A stretch of DNA of 64,000 nucleotides from Tenrec ecaudatus (taxonomy: Eukaryota > Chordata > Mammalia > Afrosoricida > Tenrecidae), in NCBI RefSeq assembly GCF_050624435.1, contig NC_134542.1, positions 13,103,497 through 13,167,496 on the forward strand, given 5' to 3'. Of the stretch, positions 11,225-23,915 are shown piece by piece. The translations under genes and the position numbers were made by a program. The first letter of the stretch is position 1. Each line of letters opens with the position of its first letter. Below the pieces are notes generated by a model that had not been told where the DNA came from, did no database searches, and was given only the letters and a program-made list of their open reading frames with translations.

Positions 11225-11845
11225 TTTATTTTTTAATATGACTATTTTATTTTAATCATTTTATTAGGGACTCATACAACTCATTTCACAATCCGTACAT
11301 ACATCATTTGTGTCCAGCACATTTGTGCATATGTTGCCATCATCATTCTCAAAATACCTGCTTTCTACTTGAGCCCTTGGTATCAGCTCCTTATTTTCCC
11401 CTCTCTCCCTGCTCCCACCTCCCCCTGAACCCTTGATAATTTATAAATAATTATTATTTTATCATATCTTACACCATCCGACATCTTCCTCGCCCAGTTC
11501 TCCTCTGTCCGTCCTCCAGGGAGGAGGTTACGTGTAGACCTTGTCATCTTTTTCCCCTTTCTCCCTCACCCTCCCTCCACCTTCCCGATATTGCCACTCT
11601 CACCATTGTTCCTAAGGTGCTCAACTGTCCTGGATTTCCCGTATTTCCAGTTCCCATCCATGCCAGTGTACATCTCCCGGCCAGCCGGTTATGTAAGGTA
11701 GAATTGGGATCATGATAGTGGTGGGTAGGAAACATTCAAGAACTAGAGGAAAATTGTATGTTTCATCATTGCTACACTGCACTCTGACTGGTTCATCACC
11801 TCCCCACAGCCCTTCTGCAAGGGATGTCCAATTTCACCCAGATGG
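11225..11845 (-). mobile_element. L1 LINE 3' end (antisense), longer copy
   Basis: Same L1 3'UTR family as 9272-9557 but extends further into the UTR: 'cagttcccatccatgcca', 'gggatcatgatagtggtggg', 'catcattgctaca'. It lies directly against the older L1 that follows. Confidence 0.87.
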
Positions 11846-13536
11846 ACCTCTATTTTTTATTAATAATTTTATTGAGCGCTATTAACAGATACCATAACAT
11901 TCCATAATTCAATCAGATCAAGCATGATTGTACAATTGCTACCACAATAACTTTCTAAACATTTTCTTCTTGAATTCTTTGCTATCAGCTCCCCTTTCTC
12001 CCCTCCCTCCCTGACACCCCTTTATCCCATAGGAACCCTTATTGTTCTTATTATATATTATTATTGTTGTTATTATTGGGGATTTGCTTGCTTGTTTTTT
12101 GCCATATCTGACCCCATCCAATATATCCCATCACTGTCAATTCTGTTACTCGCTCCCTTCAAGTGGGTTATATAGTCATCCTCACTGTCAGCTTCCCTTC
12201 CTCCACCAACCTCTTCCTGTTTCCTCAGGGAATCATTTCTCCCGTTACTGTTTTTAGACAGTTAGCTCTCTGGGCTTTCATGCATCAAACTATCTTAATT
12301 ATACAAATGTACATATGCAGATCTAAGAAGATTAATGGGGTCAGACAAAGATGATGATAGTAAGGGGAGGAAATATTAAAGCACTAGAGGATAGTCATGT
12401 GATTCCTCAGTGCTATACCGCACCCGGGTTTAGCATCCCTTCCATGTGCCCTTTCTGTGAGGGACTGCGCAATTGTTTTACAGGTGGGTTTGAGGTGTGT
12501 CCACTGTGTCCACACTCCTCATCAATTTGATTGCTTGTTTTTGACCTTCTGATTACCTATTCTCATCAGCACCTCATGAACACGCAGTCTGTGTGCTTCT
12601 TCTGTGTGGGCATTGTTGCCTCCCTGCTAGATGGCCACTTGTTTAACTACAAGCCTTTAGCGTTCCAGATGCTCTATCTGTTTAACTAGAAGCCTTTAGC
12701 GCGCCAGCGGCTTTCTTCACCACATTTGCTTATGCACCCATTTTGTATTCAGCAATCATGTCTGTGAGTACCATACAGTGCCATATGATTAGAACAAATA
12801 GTTCTTGTGTTTGGGTAAGATTTAAGTAGAGGGTGCATATCCATCTGCTTCTTGTTGTATTTACATTTACAAGGGGGTACCCCCTCCCAACGAAAAAAAA
12901 AAGGTCCTTTTTTATGTGAAGGTGAGAGTCCATTTGGAGTTCATTCGACCAGGTCAGCTATTAATCAAGCTTTCTATTAAGAGGTTCTGATACCAAGTGC
13001 TGCCCTCCGAGTCAGAAGTCTAGAACTGGGATTCCTCGGGGATTTTGTGGCTTTGCTCCCATTGCTGGTCTGTTGCACACCCCTCTTGGCTTGCCCCATG
13101 TGAGCAGGTCAGACCGTCTGCTCTACCCAAACTGTATCTTCAGGCTGCCCTCTGGCATCTAGGGAGGGGCCGTCATGGCTAGAATTGAGGCTTGCACCAC
13201 CGTCCTCTCTGTGAGCAAGCTGCTCTAGGCAGAAACATTGCCCTCCAAGATTGATACACTAGAATGATATCTATTTTCTCTTTCCCTTTCCTGTGGAAAC
13301 ATGAATAATACCCTCCCCTTGGGTGACTTAGGATCCTGGGTCCCCATTACCATCTTTTACTCACCCCACCCCTGTGGACCTTAAAGGCATATGGGGGAGG
13401 ATGTCTTTCAGCACAGGTGGTATCTACTTTTTTATGACATATGAATTTGGTATAGCTTATGCCAGCATATCTGGTCCTCAGCCCAGGAAATGTGTGCTAT
13501 GTGCATTTTCCCTTATGCCTGTTCTACTGTTTGAAT

Positions 13537-14690
13537 TCACCTCAGTAGACGCATGTTGTACTTGACCTTTTGTGCTTGGCTAACTTTATTCAGCATAATA
13601 TCCTCCATCTCCTTCCACAAGATGAAGTGTATCATCTTTTCATCACTATTTTTTAGGGATGCGTAGTACTCCATTGTGTGTATATACCAGATTTTTTTAA
13701 TCCATTCATCTATTGATGGAAATTTAAGCTGTTTGCAATTCTCTGTGAATGTAAACTGCACAGTGATGAACATTGGAGAGCAGATGCCTGTTCGTGGTCT
13801 GTTTCTTATTTCCTCTGGTTATATTCCATGTAGTGGGACTGCTGGGTCGTAAGGTAACTTGATTTCCTTCTGTTTTAGGTATCACCCACTCACTTTCTAC
13901 AGTGGCTGTATAAATACTACCAGAAGTGAATGAGCATTCGTATCTCACCACACCCATCCAACACTGTTTTTCTTCTGTTTTCTTGAACTGGGCTATTTTT
14001 GTGGTGGTTAGATGGTATCTCATAGTTGTTTTGATTTGCATTTCCTGGATGGCTAATGATCAGGAACATTGTCTCCTATGTTTATTGGCCACTCAGATTT
14101 CCTCCTTTGTGAAACTTCTATTTAAGTTTTTTGCCCACCTCCTCAGCGGGCTACTCACTTTTTTTGTTTTGTTTTGGTTAGCTTGCAGGATTCTGTAGAT
14201 TTTAGTAATACGGCCTTTGTCTGATATGTCATTGCTAAATATCTATGCCAGTCAGTGGGCTCTCTCATTAGTCTCTTGATGAAATCTTTTGATGTACACA
14301 AGTGTTTTATCTTTAGTATGTCCCCCTTGTATATTTTATCTTCCTATGGGTGTGTATCCTTCCTTATTTCTGATAACCACCTATTCCCTGTCCTAAGATT
14401 CTTATCTTTGTCCCAATTTTCTCATTGATGATCCTGGTAGTTTGGGGTTTTACATCAAGGTCTGTGATCCACCTTAAGTCTGTTCTTGTATATGGAGTGA
14501 GGTCAGGGTCTTGCTTCATTCTTATGCAGGTTGATATCCAGTTTTTCCAGCAACATTTGTTAAAAAGGCCATTTGCTTCTGATGTGATATATTTGGGACG
14601 CTTACCAAAGATCAGTTATCTGCATGCTGCTCTTTTTATTTCTGGATTTCTGTTCTTATCTACTGGTATGAGTTTTTATTATTAAACTAG
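13537..14690 (-). pseudogene. L1 ORF2 C-terminal remnant
   Basis: The minus-strand translation gives the typical L1 ORF2 C-terminus, including 'IDEWIKKIWYIHTMEYYASL' and 'MQIKTTMRYHLTTTKIAQFK' in separate frames. In an active L1 this protein nicks DNA and reverse-transcribes its own RNA. Here only the region after the reverse transcriptase is kept, it is split by frameshifts, and the active site is absent. It belongs to the L1 at 11850-16800. Confidence 0.85.
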
Positions 14691-14894
14691 TCCCGTAAGC
14701 ATTATAAAGTATCCATATTTCACTCTTGTTATGTCCTGCACATTGAAGTGGATTTGAACAGAGATTAGAATCACAGCTCTTGCTTTCTTTAGAGTGCCAG
14801 TAGCTTGATATAGTTTGCACCAGCCTTTGGTCCTCAATTTGTTTTTGTCTAAGAGCTTGAGACGTGTCTCTTTCAGACAACAATATGCTGGCAT
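14682..14894 (-). pseudogene. L1 ORF2 endonuclease-domain remnant
   Basis: The minus-strand frame has 'ETRLKLLDKNKLRTKGWCK' and further residues that follow the L1 apurinic-type endonuclease ('QETHL...KGW.KIYQANG...KAGVAIL'). Only part of the domain is present. The direct join to C-terminal sequence at about 14690 marks the deletion that removed the reverse transcriptase. Confidence 0.75.
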
Positions 14895-15199
14895 TTGTCT
14901 GGGTGGGTCCAGACGATTGACATTCAGAGTGGATTTTTTGCTGTCATCTCATATCTTTTGTGTTAGCTAATTTCCTTCCTACCTCCATACTTGTGTGTTG
15001 TGTATTCATGGGGAGATTGATTCTTGCCTCCTTTACCTCTTGGGGTAAAGACATCTTGGACAATGCTTTCAGTGTGTTGATTTCTGGATAGTGTTACACA
15101 GTGGTGGTCTCATCTTTTTACTCTGTGGATATTGATCTTCTGTCCAAAGTGAGTTGGAAAGTAATTTTTATAGTGCTGGGATTTTTTTGTTTTCTTTTC

Positions 15200-16033
15200 T
15201 TTTAACATATTCTCTAAATTTTTCCTGGCCTAGGAAAACTCTTACCTCTCCATCTATTTTGATGGAGAGTTTGTCAGGATAGAGGATTCTTGCATTACCT
15301 TTATTCTCCTTCAACTATCAGAAGATGCTACTCTCTTCTTTCCTTTTCATCATGGTTTTTGCTGATAAGTCTGAGCAGATACTTACCTGATTGTCTTTAC
15401 AGGTGACTGTTGCTCTTATGATTATTTTTCTGTAGATGCTCTTATGATTTTTTCGTTTTCCAAAAAGTTGTATAATTTGACTACTATATGCCTTGATGTG
15501 TTCTTTTTGGGCTTTATTGTGATTTGTGTCCTCTCTGGTTCCTGGATGATGGTCTGATTCTCCTTCATTACATTGAGGAAGTTTTCTTCCAAGAATTCCC
15601 TCCATATGTTAGTTGTTGATTTCTTTGCTGGGTCTTGCTGTGTTATCCCAATTATTCTAATATTGTTTCTCTGCATAGCATCACTCATTGTTCTTGGTTT
15701 CTTTTTCAGCTCATTTGAATATCTTATTCGATTTCCGTTCACATTTATTGTATTCTGCTTAGCTGTCCTCAAGGCCACTCATCCAATCATCTGCTTCTTC
15801 CAGCAGATTGATAATGACTTTTACAGTTTTCTTTGTTTCTGATTAATTGTCCCTGACTCTTGTATTTCTCTTCGGTAAGTGGACTCCGTCGTCTCTATTT
15901 TTTCATCCTTCTTCTGTATTGATTCCCTCATAGCCTGAACAAGTTGAAGCAGCATTCTGAAGATTTCTTCTTGTGGTGGTTCCAAGTTTGCTTCTTCTAT
16001 ATATGTCACTAAGTTCACATCCTCTTCAGACAT
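15200..16033 (-). pseudogene. L1 ORF1 remnant (RNA-binding chaperone)
   Basis: ORF1p binds L1 RNA as a trimer. The N-terminal piece (minus strand from 16033) is acidic and coiled-coil-like, with 'MRESIQKKDEKIETTESTYR'. The second piece (15778-15422) contains 'RNNIRIIGITQQDP' and 'RHIVVKLYNFLENEKI', which match the RRM and C-terminal domain of L1 ORF1p. Frameshifts separate the pieces, so it is non-functional. Confidence 0.8.
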
Positions 16034-16049
16034 TGCAGTTCATTTCCCT

Positions 16050-16800
16050 TTATTTCTTGTAGTGACTGTTGATGTGGGTAGTAGTTTGCACATGATTATG
16101 GTGTTGCTGAATGCTGTCCTTTATGGGTGTTGCATACAGCACTGAGGACAAGGATGGCCAAGTCTGTGTGTGGCTAGCTTGGCTCTGTGGTTTGGGCTGG
16201 GATGGCTGGGGCCCTGCATGTGTGATGTGCTCCGACAGCATTGGCCAGCTGGGGTCTCCAGGCACCAGCCACATAGACTGTAATGGCAGTAGGAACAGAG
16301 GGCCTGGATCTGTCACACACTTGACTCCTGGGCAGTGCCAGCAGGTGGAGTTGCTAAGGTGGTGTTGACTGGATCTGCTGGCCACACAGGCCCTGTGGGC
16401 AGGGAGCAGAACTCTCTGCTGCCACATCTCACAGCTTCTCAGGTTCTCTGGCTCTATCCCGAGGTGTTGTAGTGGGGCAGGGTGCACATGGTTTGGGGAC
16501 ATGAGCTCCACAAGCATTATTGACAGTGTGGACCCAGCTGGCCGGATCCCCAGGCCCCATTCAGAATTCACAGTGGGGGTTTGGGGATGCAGATGGAATA
16601 AGCAGCACTGGTTAGTGCAGGCAAGGTATCCAGCTGAAAGCCTCACTGCTAAAGAGGGACAAGGCAGAACACAGCATGGGAACAATCTGTCCACGTGCTG
16701 GGACAGAACCCAGGTGTGTCACAAGACCTGAGTGGGCTTCTTTGACCCCACACTCAGCCTCCTAATCACCCGACCCAGCACTTACTCACCAAGCTCTCAA
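16050..16800 (-). other. Probable L1 5'UTR, GC-rich
   Basis: GC-rich sequence directly upstream of the ORF1 start on the minus strand. By position it is the internal promoter region of this L1. The 214-codon open frame in it (16694-16050) has no known domain and is best explained by GC content. Confidence 0.55.
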
Positions 16801-17245
16801 TGCTGTCTCCCTTATGCAGACATCATTTCCCAGAAGTGGCTTAATGTTCTTTAATTACTGTTCCCGACAACTAAACTGACTTAGAATCACAAGGCTGAAA
16901 AGAATTATAAAGGATCATTTACCTGGGAAATTCTCAGTTCGTTTCATTTGGTGACTTTCTAAGAATCTCAGTTCTCTCCTATTCACTTTCCCTTTTTAAA
17001 TGAGATCAACATTTCTATGAATTACTTACCAAAACTAAGAAAAAGAATAATGTGAGGACACAAATAAAAGTAAAACACCAGGGGAAAATGGCTTAAGAGG
17101 AGTTCAGATTAATCTAAAAGGAAAAAGAAACATAAGTAAATGGCCATAAAAATAAATTAAACTTATTTATCTCCCCATCATCACTCTTTGAGGCCATCTG
17201 TCTTAACATTACCCTGCTTTAATCTATTCACTATATTGAAATATC
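16801..17245. other. Unassigned sequence between two L1 elements
   Basis: AT-rich, no recognised feature. Confidence 0.3.
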
Positions 17246-17249
17246 ATAC

Positions 17250-18715
17250 TTTAAAAAAATCCCTGTGGGTGTGGGTACTGACTGAGATCAGAGATGAAAT
17301 TAGGAAGTTTATAGAAACCAGTGATGACAGTACAATATACCATATCTTTGGGACACAGCACAAGTAGTTCTCAGAGGAAGTTTGATAGCAATAAATGCAC
17401 ACAGGTAAAAGGAAGAGAGACATGATTGTATGCTGGCACAAGACCTACATCAATTAGAGCAGACTCAACAGCACAATCTTACTAATAACAAAAGAAAAGA
17501 AATGATAAAAATTAGGGCTGAGATACCTGAGAGGGAAAACCAGAAAGCAATAGAAAAAAATAAATGCAGCTAAAAGTTGGTTCTTTGAAAGGATTAACAG
17601 AATTGACAGACCAATTGCAAGTGTAACCATAGAAAGGAAGGAACAAATTTCAATATCCAGGATGAGGGATCAAACAGGGGTATCAAAATGGACCCAAATG
17701 AAATTAAAAGGTTAATTACACAGTCCAACAGCCTGTAATCCGATGAATTCAACAACTTGGAAGACATGGACAAATACGTGGAAAAACAAAACAATCCCTC
17801 CCTAGACTATCCTAGATGGACTTCAAGAATCTCAATAGAACCACAATAATAGAAAAAATAAATAAGATTATCAAGGTATTAACAACAGAAAAATTCCCTG
17901 GGCCAGATGGCTTCACAGGAGATTTCGACCAAGCATTCAGGGAAGAACTGGCACCAATCCTACACAAACTCTTCCAGAACATGGAAAAAGATGGGAAACT
18001 CCTGACCCCTTTCTATGAAGCTAGTATAACACTGATAACTAAAGTGGGCAAGGATCCCCCAAGATTCAAGTACTACAGACCAATATCCCTAATGAACATC
18101 AATGCAAAAATCTTTAACAAAATACTGGCCAATAGAATACAAAAATATATAAAACAAATAATTCACCACGACCAAGTGGGATTCATTCCAGGGAGGCAGA
18201 GATGGTTCAACATATGAAAGGCCATGAACATTGTTTACCACCTTGACATCAAAAATTATAAGAATCACATGATAATATTGATAGACACAGAGAAGGCATT
18301 GGACAACATCTAACACCCATTCCTGCTTAAGACACTCAAGAAGATAGGAATAGAAGGAAAATTCCTCAATATAAGCTATATATGAAAAACCAACAGTCAA
18401 CGTGGTAGTCAATGGAGAAAACGTGAAAACAATCCCACTGAAAAAGGGGATCATACAAGAATGCCCCTCATCCCCAGTCTTATTTAACATTGTACTGGAG
18501 GTCCAAGTTAACAACCTAAGGCAAAGATAACATCAAAGGTATTTGTCAGGGGAAAGAAGAGATGAAACTATTGTCATCCACAGATGATACAATTTTATTT
18601 ATGGAAAATCCCAAAGGCTCCACAAGAGGAGTGCTAGATGTGATAGAGGAATATGACAGGGTGGCAGGATCCAAGATCAACAAACAGAAGTTTATCAGAC
18701 TGCTATGTACATCAG
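17250..18715 (+). mobile_element. L1 LINE ORF2 fragment (sense)
   Basis: Covers the linker and reverse-transcriptase part of ORF2. Neither the endonuclease nor a 3'UTR is present, so both ends are truncated. Orientation is opposite to the L1 at 11850-16800. Confidence 0.87.
17816..18217 (+). pseudogene. L1 ORF2 reverse-transcriptase fragment
   Basis: The frame shows L1 reverse-transcriptase blocks '[13 protein letters not shown]', '[16 protein letters not shown]', '[19 protein letters not shown]' and '[17 protein letters not shown]'. Further downstream (18577-18588) the catalytic FADD box reads STDD, and stops and frameshifts lie between. In an intact L1 this domain copies L1 RNA at the target site; this copy cannot. 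Confidence 0.85.
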
Positions 18716-18739
18716 ACAAGAGTAGGAATCTGTTGGATG

Positions 18740-18840
18740 GGAGTTTTGGCAGTGAGAAATCTATGCTAGTCACTGCATTAAGTACTCTGCTATCTCACTG
18801 GATCTTCATAAATCTGGGGTAATATCTATTAAGGACAAAG
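18740..18840 (-). repeat. MIR-like fragment
   Basis: Shows 'catgctagtcactgcatta' style decay of the MIR 3' region followed by 'ctggatcttcataaat'. Weak match. Confidence 0.4.
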
Positions 18841-19376
18841 TGATTAAGAATGAATGTCAAATAAATAAACAAACAAGCAGATATAAATAGGGAGAACCTC
18901 AAAATATTTGTGGAAATTTTCCATCATCTAGTAACAACATTTTTCCATAAATTCGAAAATCTCCCCTTATGCATATGTATGTGCGCATCCTTTTTAAATA
19001 AGAGGCTGTCAAGTTATGGACAATGAAAAAAAATGAAATGCCAAGTCACATCTGTCTGATTCACCAGTTCATGGTCTTAACCACCACTCTCTACCCATCG
19101 CTAGACAAGTCCACCTTGATTTATGCCAAATTTCATAATGGTTCTTTCAAAACCCCCAATGTGGATATTTCAGGCTGCAATTTAGTGATTTCCTCTGACT
19201 TTCTACGGTGATAAGTGTTGGAAAGAACACACCAATCCAACTTTTCAAAAGCTTAAAATATATACTTTTGCCATCTGTGATTTCTAAAGAATAACATACA
19301 TTCCCTTGCTACTTTTCACAGAATGTGGGGCCCAACCCTTACATAATAGTAATTTACACGTAACTAGTTAGTCTTT
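18841..19376. other. Unassigned sequence
   Basis: No gene or recognised repeat. Confidence 0.35.
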
Positions 19377-22300
19377 CCCTTGTCTTTCTGACACTTGTTT
19401 GTTAGCTTGGTATATTGCGGTGGCTTGTGTGTTGCTGTGATGCTGGAAGCTCTGTCACTGGTATTTCAAATACCAGCAAGGCCACCGAAAGTGAACAGGT
19501 TTCAGTGGAGCTCCCAGATGAAGAACAGACAACAAAGGAATCTGCTCCCCACTTCAGAGAAAAATATCCACATAAAACTTTATGCCTTCCTTTGTAAAAC
19601 CATGAGATCCTGAAAGTCTAAAGAATGGAAGGAGAACATTGTTGGAGAATAGTGCCAGAGGATGGGCCCCTCAAATTTGAGAGCACTCACAATGTGACCA
19701 AGAAAGAGCTCATTTCTCCTAGTGGAGTTGGTCTCGGTGACATCGTTAGGTAAACCCTGCGAGGCGGAGCCTCCAGGATCTTCATCTGCTGATAGAGCAC
19801 TATTCAAGGGAAGGCGAAACGGCTGCACAAACTTATAAATGATTGGAAGTGAGAATGTGTGAAGTATGAATTTAGACAAATTGGAAGTCCTAAACAATGG
19901 AATGGAATGTATAAAGACAAATATCCTAGGCATTAGTGAGCTTAAATGGGCAGGTATTGGCCTTGTTGAATCAGAAAATCATATGATTTACTATGCCAAG
20001 AAGAACACAGTCAAGATGACTGGCATGGCATTCAAAAAAGAACATTTCGAAATTAGCCTTGAAATACAATGCTGTCTGTAATAGGATAACACTAATCCAA
20101 CTTCAAGGAAATCCAATCAATACAACTATTATACAAATATATATATATATACTGACCACAATAGCTAGTGATGAAGGAATTGAAGAATTTTACCAATGTC
20201 TACTGTCAGAAAACTGATCAAGCAGGCAGCCAAGATGAGTTGATAATTACTGGCAATTGGAATAGGAAATTTGGAAGCAAGAGGAAGGAATCGCAGTTGC
20301 AAAATATGGGCTTGGTGACAGAAATGAAGCTGGAGACTAGATCAGAATTTTGTAGAACAATGACATGTTCTTAGCACCAAAGGTGACTACACACATGGAC
20401 TTATCCAGATGGAAAGCACAGAAGTCAAATTGAATAAAGCCAGTGGAAATGATGGATGAGCTCAATTTCAGCAACTAAAACCATCTAGAAGCTGACTGTG
20501 GAACAGAGTATCAATTGCTCATCTACGATTAGGTCAAAGCTGAAGAAACCTTAAACAATTCCATGAGAGTCAAAATACGATGTTGAGCCAGTCCCACCTG
20601 ACCCTTGGGAACATATCATGACTAGATGTGACAAAATGGACACCAAGAGAGCAGATCGTAGAAGTTGTGGGAGGACATCAATAGTAACTTTCATGAAGAG
20701 AGCAAATGGTCATTACAAAGACAGGAAAAGCAGAAACGTTGAGTGGATGTCAGAAGAGACTCCGGAAGTTGTTCTTGATCATGGGATAGCTGACACTAGT
20801 GGAGGAAAAGATGACGTCAAGGAGCTAATAGAAAATTTTTTAAATCGCTGCACAGCTGGGCCTGGTGTGGGCGGGCCGGGCTCACGTGGTTGTCCGGCTC
20901 ATGCCATCGGCAGCATCCAAAATGGGTTAACCTACAAGATTAAAATGAATTTTTGTGGTAGATGGTTCTGAAGAGATAGCAATGTTTTAAGATGAAGGTG
21001 GAGCTGTAGCTTGAGGAAGAGAAGAGTTGGGGAACAATCTATTTATGTAGCAGAAATGTGAATCCTGAGGCCTGTGCAAAGTAATACACGCTGGGAGCAT
21101 TTACACCCAGTCAGCTTGAAGAGTCTCACATGGACCCTACCTCAGAAATCAAGATGGCTGTCTACTATGGGGAAGTCAGGAAAATGGAGTAATCCAAGAA
21201 TTGCTGTGATAGTCCACAACCAAGACAGGGCTCCTTAACATGGATCCCATGAATTGAAAGAAGATAATAGGTTTCTTAACCCGAATGGACAATGGATTTG
21301 ACTTTCTAAAGACTTTGAATTATTAAAACAAGGACATGCTTGGCATTTGAAGAAGATGGCACAACAACATAGATGATGGCTTGTACGCCTGGATGTTTTC
21401 ACAGTTAGATTTTATGAGTATGATCTTATGGAATGTTAACCTTAATAAAATGTCTAACTTGAAAGAAAAATTTAAAAATCAGCTCAAGAAGACAGAGTCA
21501 AATATTATAATGAAATGTGCAAAGACCTTGAGTTAGAAAACCAAACAGGAAAAGCACACAGCATATCAGAAAATGAAAGAACAAAAGGGAAAAAAATCAA
21601 GCCTCATGGTGTACTATTGAAAGATTTCATGGGCAAAGTATTGAATGATGCAGGAGTCTCAAAAGAAGATAGAAAGAATGCACAGGGTCAGTGTATCGAT
21701 ATGAACTAGTCAACATTCCATCATTTCAGGGGGTGGTACATGGGCAAGAAGCAATGGTGCCGAGGAAGAAGCTCAAGCTGCACTGAATACATTAGCCACA
21801 ACCAAGGCTCCAGGTACTATGCGCTGGATACCAAGTGCAATCTCCCGAAGCATTGGAAGCATTCACTTGTCTAGGCTAAGATGGAAGACAGCTACTGGTC
21901 CAACTGATGGGAAAAGATCCATATCTGTGCCCATTACAAAGAAAGATGACCCAGGATGAGTCTGTGCAAATTGTAGAACGATATCATTGATATCACATGC
22001 AAATAAATGTTTTCCAAAGATCATCCAATAATAGTTGCGGCAGTACATTGACAGGGAGCTGTCAGAAGTCCAGGCATGATTCAGAAGAGTATATATCATT
22101 GCAAATGTCAGATGGATCTCGGTGGAAAGCAGAGACCAGAAAGACACTTCCTTGTTTTTAAATGGCAACCCAAAGGCATTTAACTATGTGAACAATAACA
22201 AACTTGATTGCCTTGAGAAGAATGGGAATTCCAGACCACTGGTGTTCATGAGAAATTGTGCATAGATCAGGAGACATTTGTGGAAATAGAACAAGTGATT

Positions 22301-23226
22301 GGCGCACAGTTTTACATCAGTAAAGGTGTGAGTCAGGGCTGTATCCTCTCACCATAATTATTCAATCTGTAGGCTAAGCAAACAATCAGAGTAGTTGGAT
22401 TATATGAAGAAGAATATGGCATCAGAACGGAAGGAAGGCTTATCAAGCACCTGCAATATGCATATGATAACACCTTGCTAAGTGAGAGTGAGGAGGATTT
22501 GAGGTACTTTAGATGAAGATCAAGGATTGCAGCCCTCAATATGGATTACAACACAATGTAAAGAACACCGAAATCCTCACAACCAGATCCATAGGGAACA
22601 GCATGATAAGTGGAGCAAACATTAAAGTTGCCAATGATTTTGTCTTGCTTGGTTCCCATATAATAGTCCTGGAAACAGCAGTTAATTGATCAAAATGTGA
22701 GTTCCATCAAGCAAATCAACTGCACTAGATCTCTTTAAAATACTGAACAGCAAGGATGTTACTTTCAGGACTACAGTGCGCCTGGCCCAAGCCATGTATT
22801 TTTAATTGCTTCATGTGCATGTGAAACGTAGACATTGACTAAGGAAGACCAAAGAAGAGCCAAGGCAGTCAATTATGGTGCTGGAGAAGAATATTGAAAG
22901 TGCCATTAGCTACTAAAAGGACAAAGAAATATGTCATGGAAGACATGTGACCAAAGTGCTCCCTAGAGGCAAGGATGGTGAAACTTTATCTTACATATTA
23001 TGGACATTTTGTCAGAGAGACCAGTCCCTAGAGAAGGACATCATGCTAGGCAAAGCGGAAGCGCAGCTAAAAGGAAGACCCTCATCGTGGTGATGGATTG
23101 GCATAGTGGCTACACCAATGGCCTCAAGCATTGGATTAATTATGAGGATGGTCAGTGTTTTGTTCTGTTATCCATAGGGTTGCTATAAATCAGAACTCAT
23201 TGAATGACACCTAACAACAACACAGT
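19377..23226 (+). mobile_element. RTE LINE, near full-length, with an insertion
   Basis: Begins with the RTE 5' region ('ggtatttcaaataccagc') and ends with the terminus 'gacacctaacaacaac'. The apurinic-type endonuclease region lies at about 19866-20370 ('NILGISELKWAGIGLVESEN') and the reverse transcriptase at about 21720-22560. Without the 0.6-kb insert at 20847 it is about 3.2 kb, the usual RTE size. The reverse-transcriptase YADD box (22457-22468) reads YAYD, and many stops are present, so it is inactive. RTEs are the dominant LINE by count in this window. Confidence 0.9.
20847..21465 (+). pseudogene. Possible processed pseudogene of an unidentified transcript, inserted in RTE
   Basis: This 0.6-kb block interrupts the RTE. 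It starts GC-rich ('gggcctggtgtgggcgggcc'), as a 5'UTR would, becomes AT-rich, and has a poly(A) signal AATAAA at about 21445 shortly before an A-rich end. Similar sequences flank it ('gaaaattttttaaatc' at about 20830 and 'gaaaaatttaaaaatc' at about 21466), fitting an L1-type target duplication. No intron-like interruption is seen. A frame beginning MPSAASKMG near 20900 is broken by stops. I could not identify the parent gene. Confidence 0.45.
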
Positions 23227-23243
23227 AACATACAGTCTTTGGA

Positions 23244-23539
23244 AGATAATGAAATGTGGTCTAACACTAAGCCTTGAAAAGAATTACAGCCAGAAGCAAG
23301 AAGGGTGAGACTTTTTTCTTTTCTCACGTCCTTTGGACATGTTGTCAGGAGACATCAGTCCCTACAGAAGGCCATGGTCCTTAGAAAAGTAGATGGGCAG
23401 TGCAAAAGAAGGCCCTTGACACAATGGATTGGCACAGTGGCTGCAAAAGCTGTAAGGATTGTGCAGGACTGGATAGTGTTTCACTCTCTTCATCTGGTTG
23501 CTACTTGTCAGTGCTGACTAAATTGCACCTAACGAAAAC
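23244..23539 (+). mobile_element. RTE LINE, 5'-truncated, with target duplication
   Basis: Only the 3' end is present ('ctttggacatgttgtcagga', 'ttgacacaatggattggcac'), ending in an A/C-rich tail. It is flanked by a 17-bp duplication: 23227-23243 and 23540-23556 differ by one base. It inserted just downstream of the near full-length RTE. Confidence 0.87.
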
Positions 23540-23599
23540 AACATATAGTCTTTGGAGTCCTGGTGCACACAATGGATGAACACGTGTGCACAACAATGG

Positions 23600-23912
23600 C
23601 ATTCACGATCCTGACTTCTTTCAATTGTCTCCTATTTCTGGAAATCTTGAACATCACACTTTTCTTCCTCTCTCCTCACGTATATTTTACCTTTGTCCTT
23701 TCCCATTATGACTTAAATGAACACTCTGCCTTTTATTTCTTCCCTGCCATCTTACTCTTATTCCAAAATTTTACAAATATATTCTGCATTGCCTCCTGCA
23801 ATTTTTAGTTACAAACACTAGGTCAGAACATCAAATTAGCAGATAAAACTCTGCTATGATGCCATTTCACTAGTATGCCTCTGGTTCTTTTCTGAAGTAT
23901 GACTTCACCAAG
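23600..23912. other. Unassigned sequence
   Basis: No gene or clear repeat, apart from a possible short AfroSINE head at about 23557-23595. Confidence 0.35.
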
Positions 23913-23915
23913 ATT

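Larger units (their letters stand above)
11850..16800 (-). mobile_element. L1 LINE, near full-length order but internally deleted
   Basis: On the minus strand the order is 5'UTR (about 16800-16050), ORF1 (about 16033-15200), ORF2 endonuclease part (about 14894-14682), ORF2 C-terminal part (about 14690-13537), and a long 3'UTR (13536-11850). The middle of ORF2 with the reverse-transcriptase core is missing. The 3' end type ('ttattgagcgctattaac') differs from the neighbouring L1 tail and resembles older L1s. The 3'UTR contains the same short module ('gatggccacttgtttaa') found twice in the L1 at 31195. All frames are broken. Confidence 0.82.

Noticed and set aside
16050-16694. 214-codon open frame on the minus strand
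   Set aside because: It lies in the GC-rich 5'UTR of an L1 and shows no domain.
19866-20081. Active RTE endonuclease gene
   Set aside because: The frame is short and followed by stops, and the downstream YADD box is mutated to YAYD.
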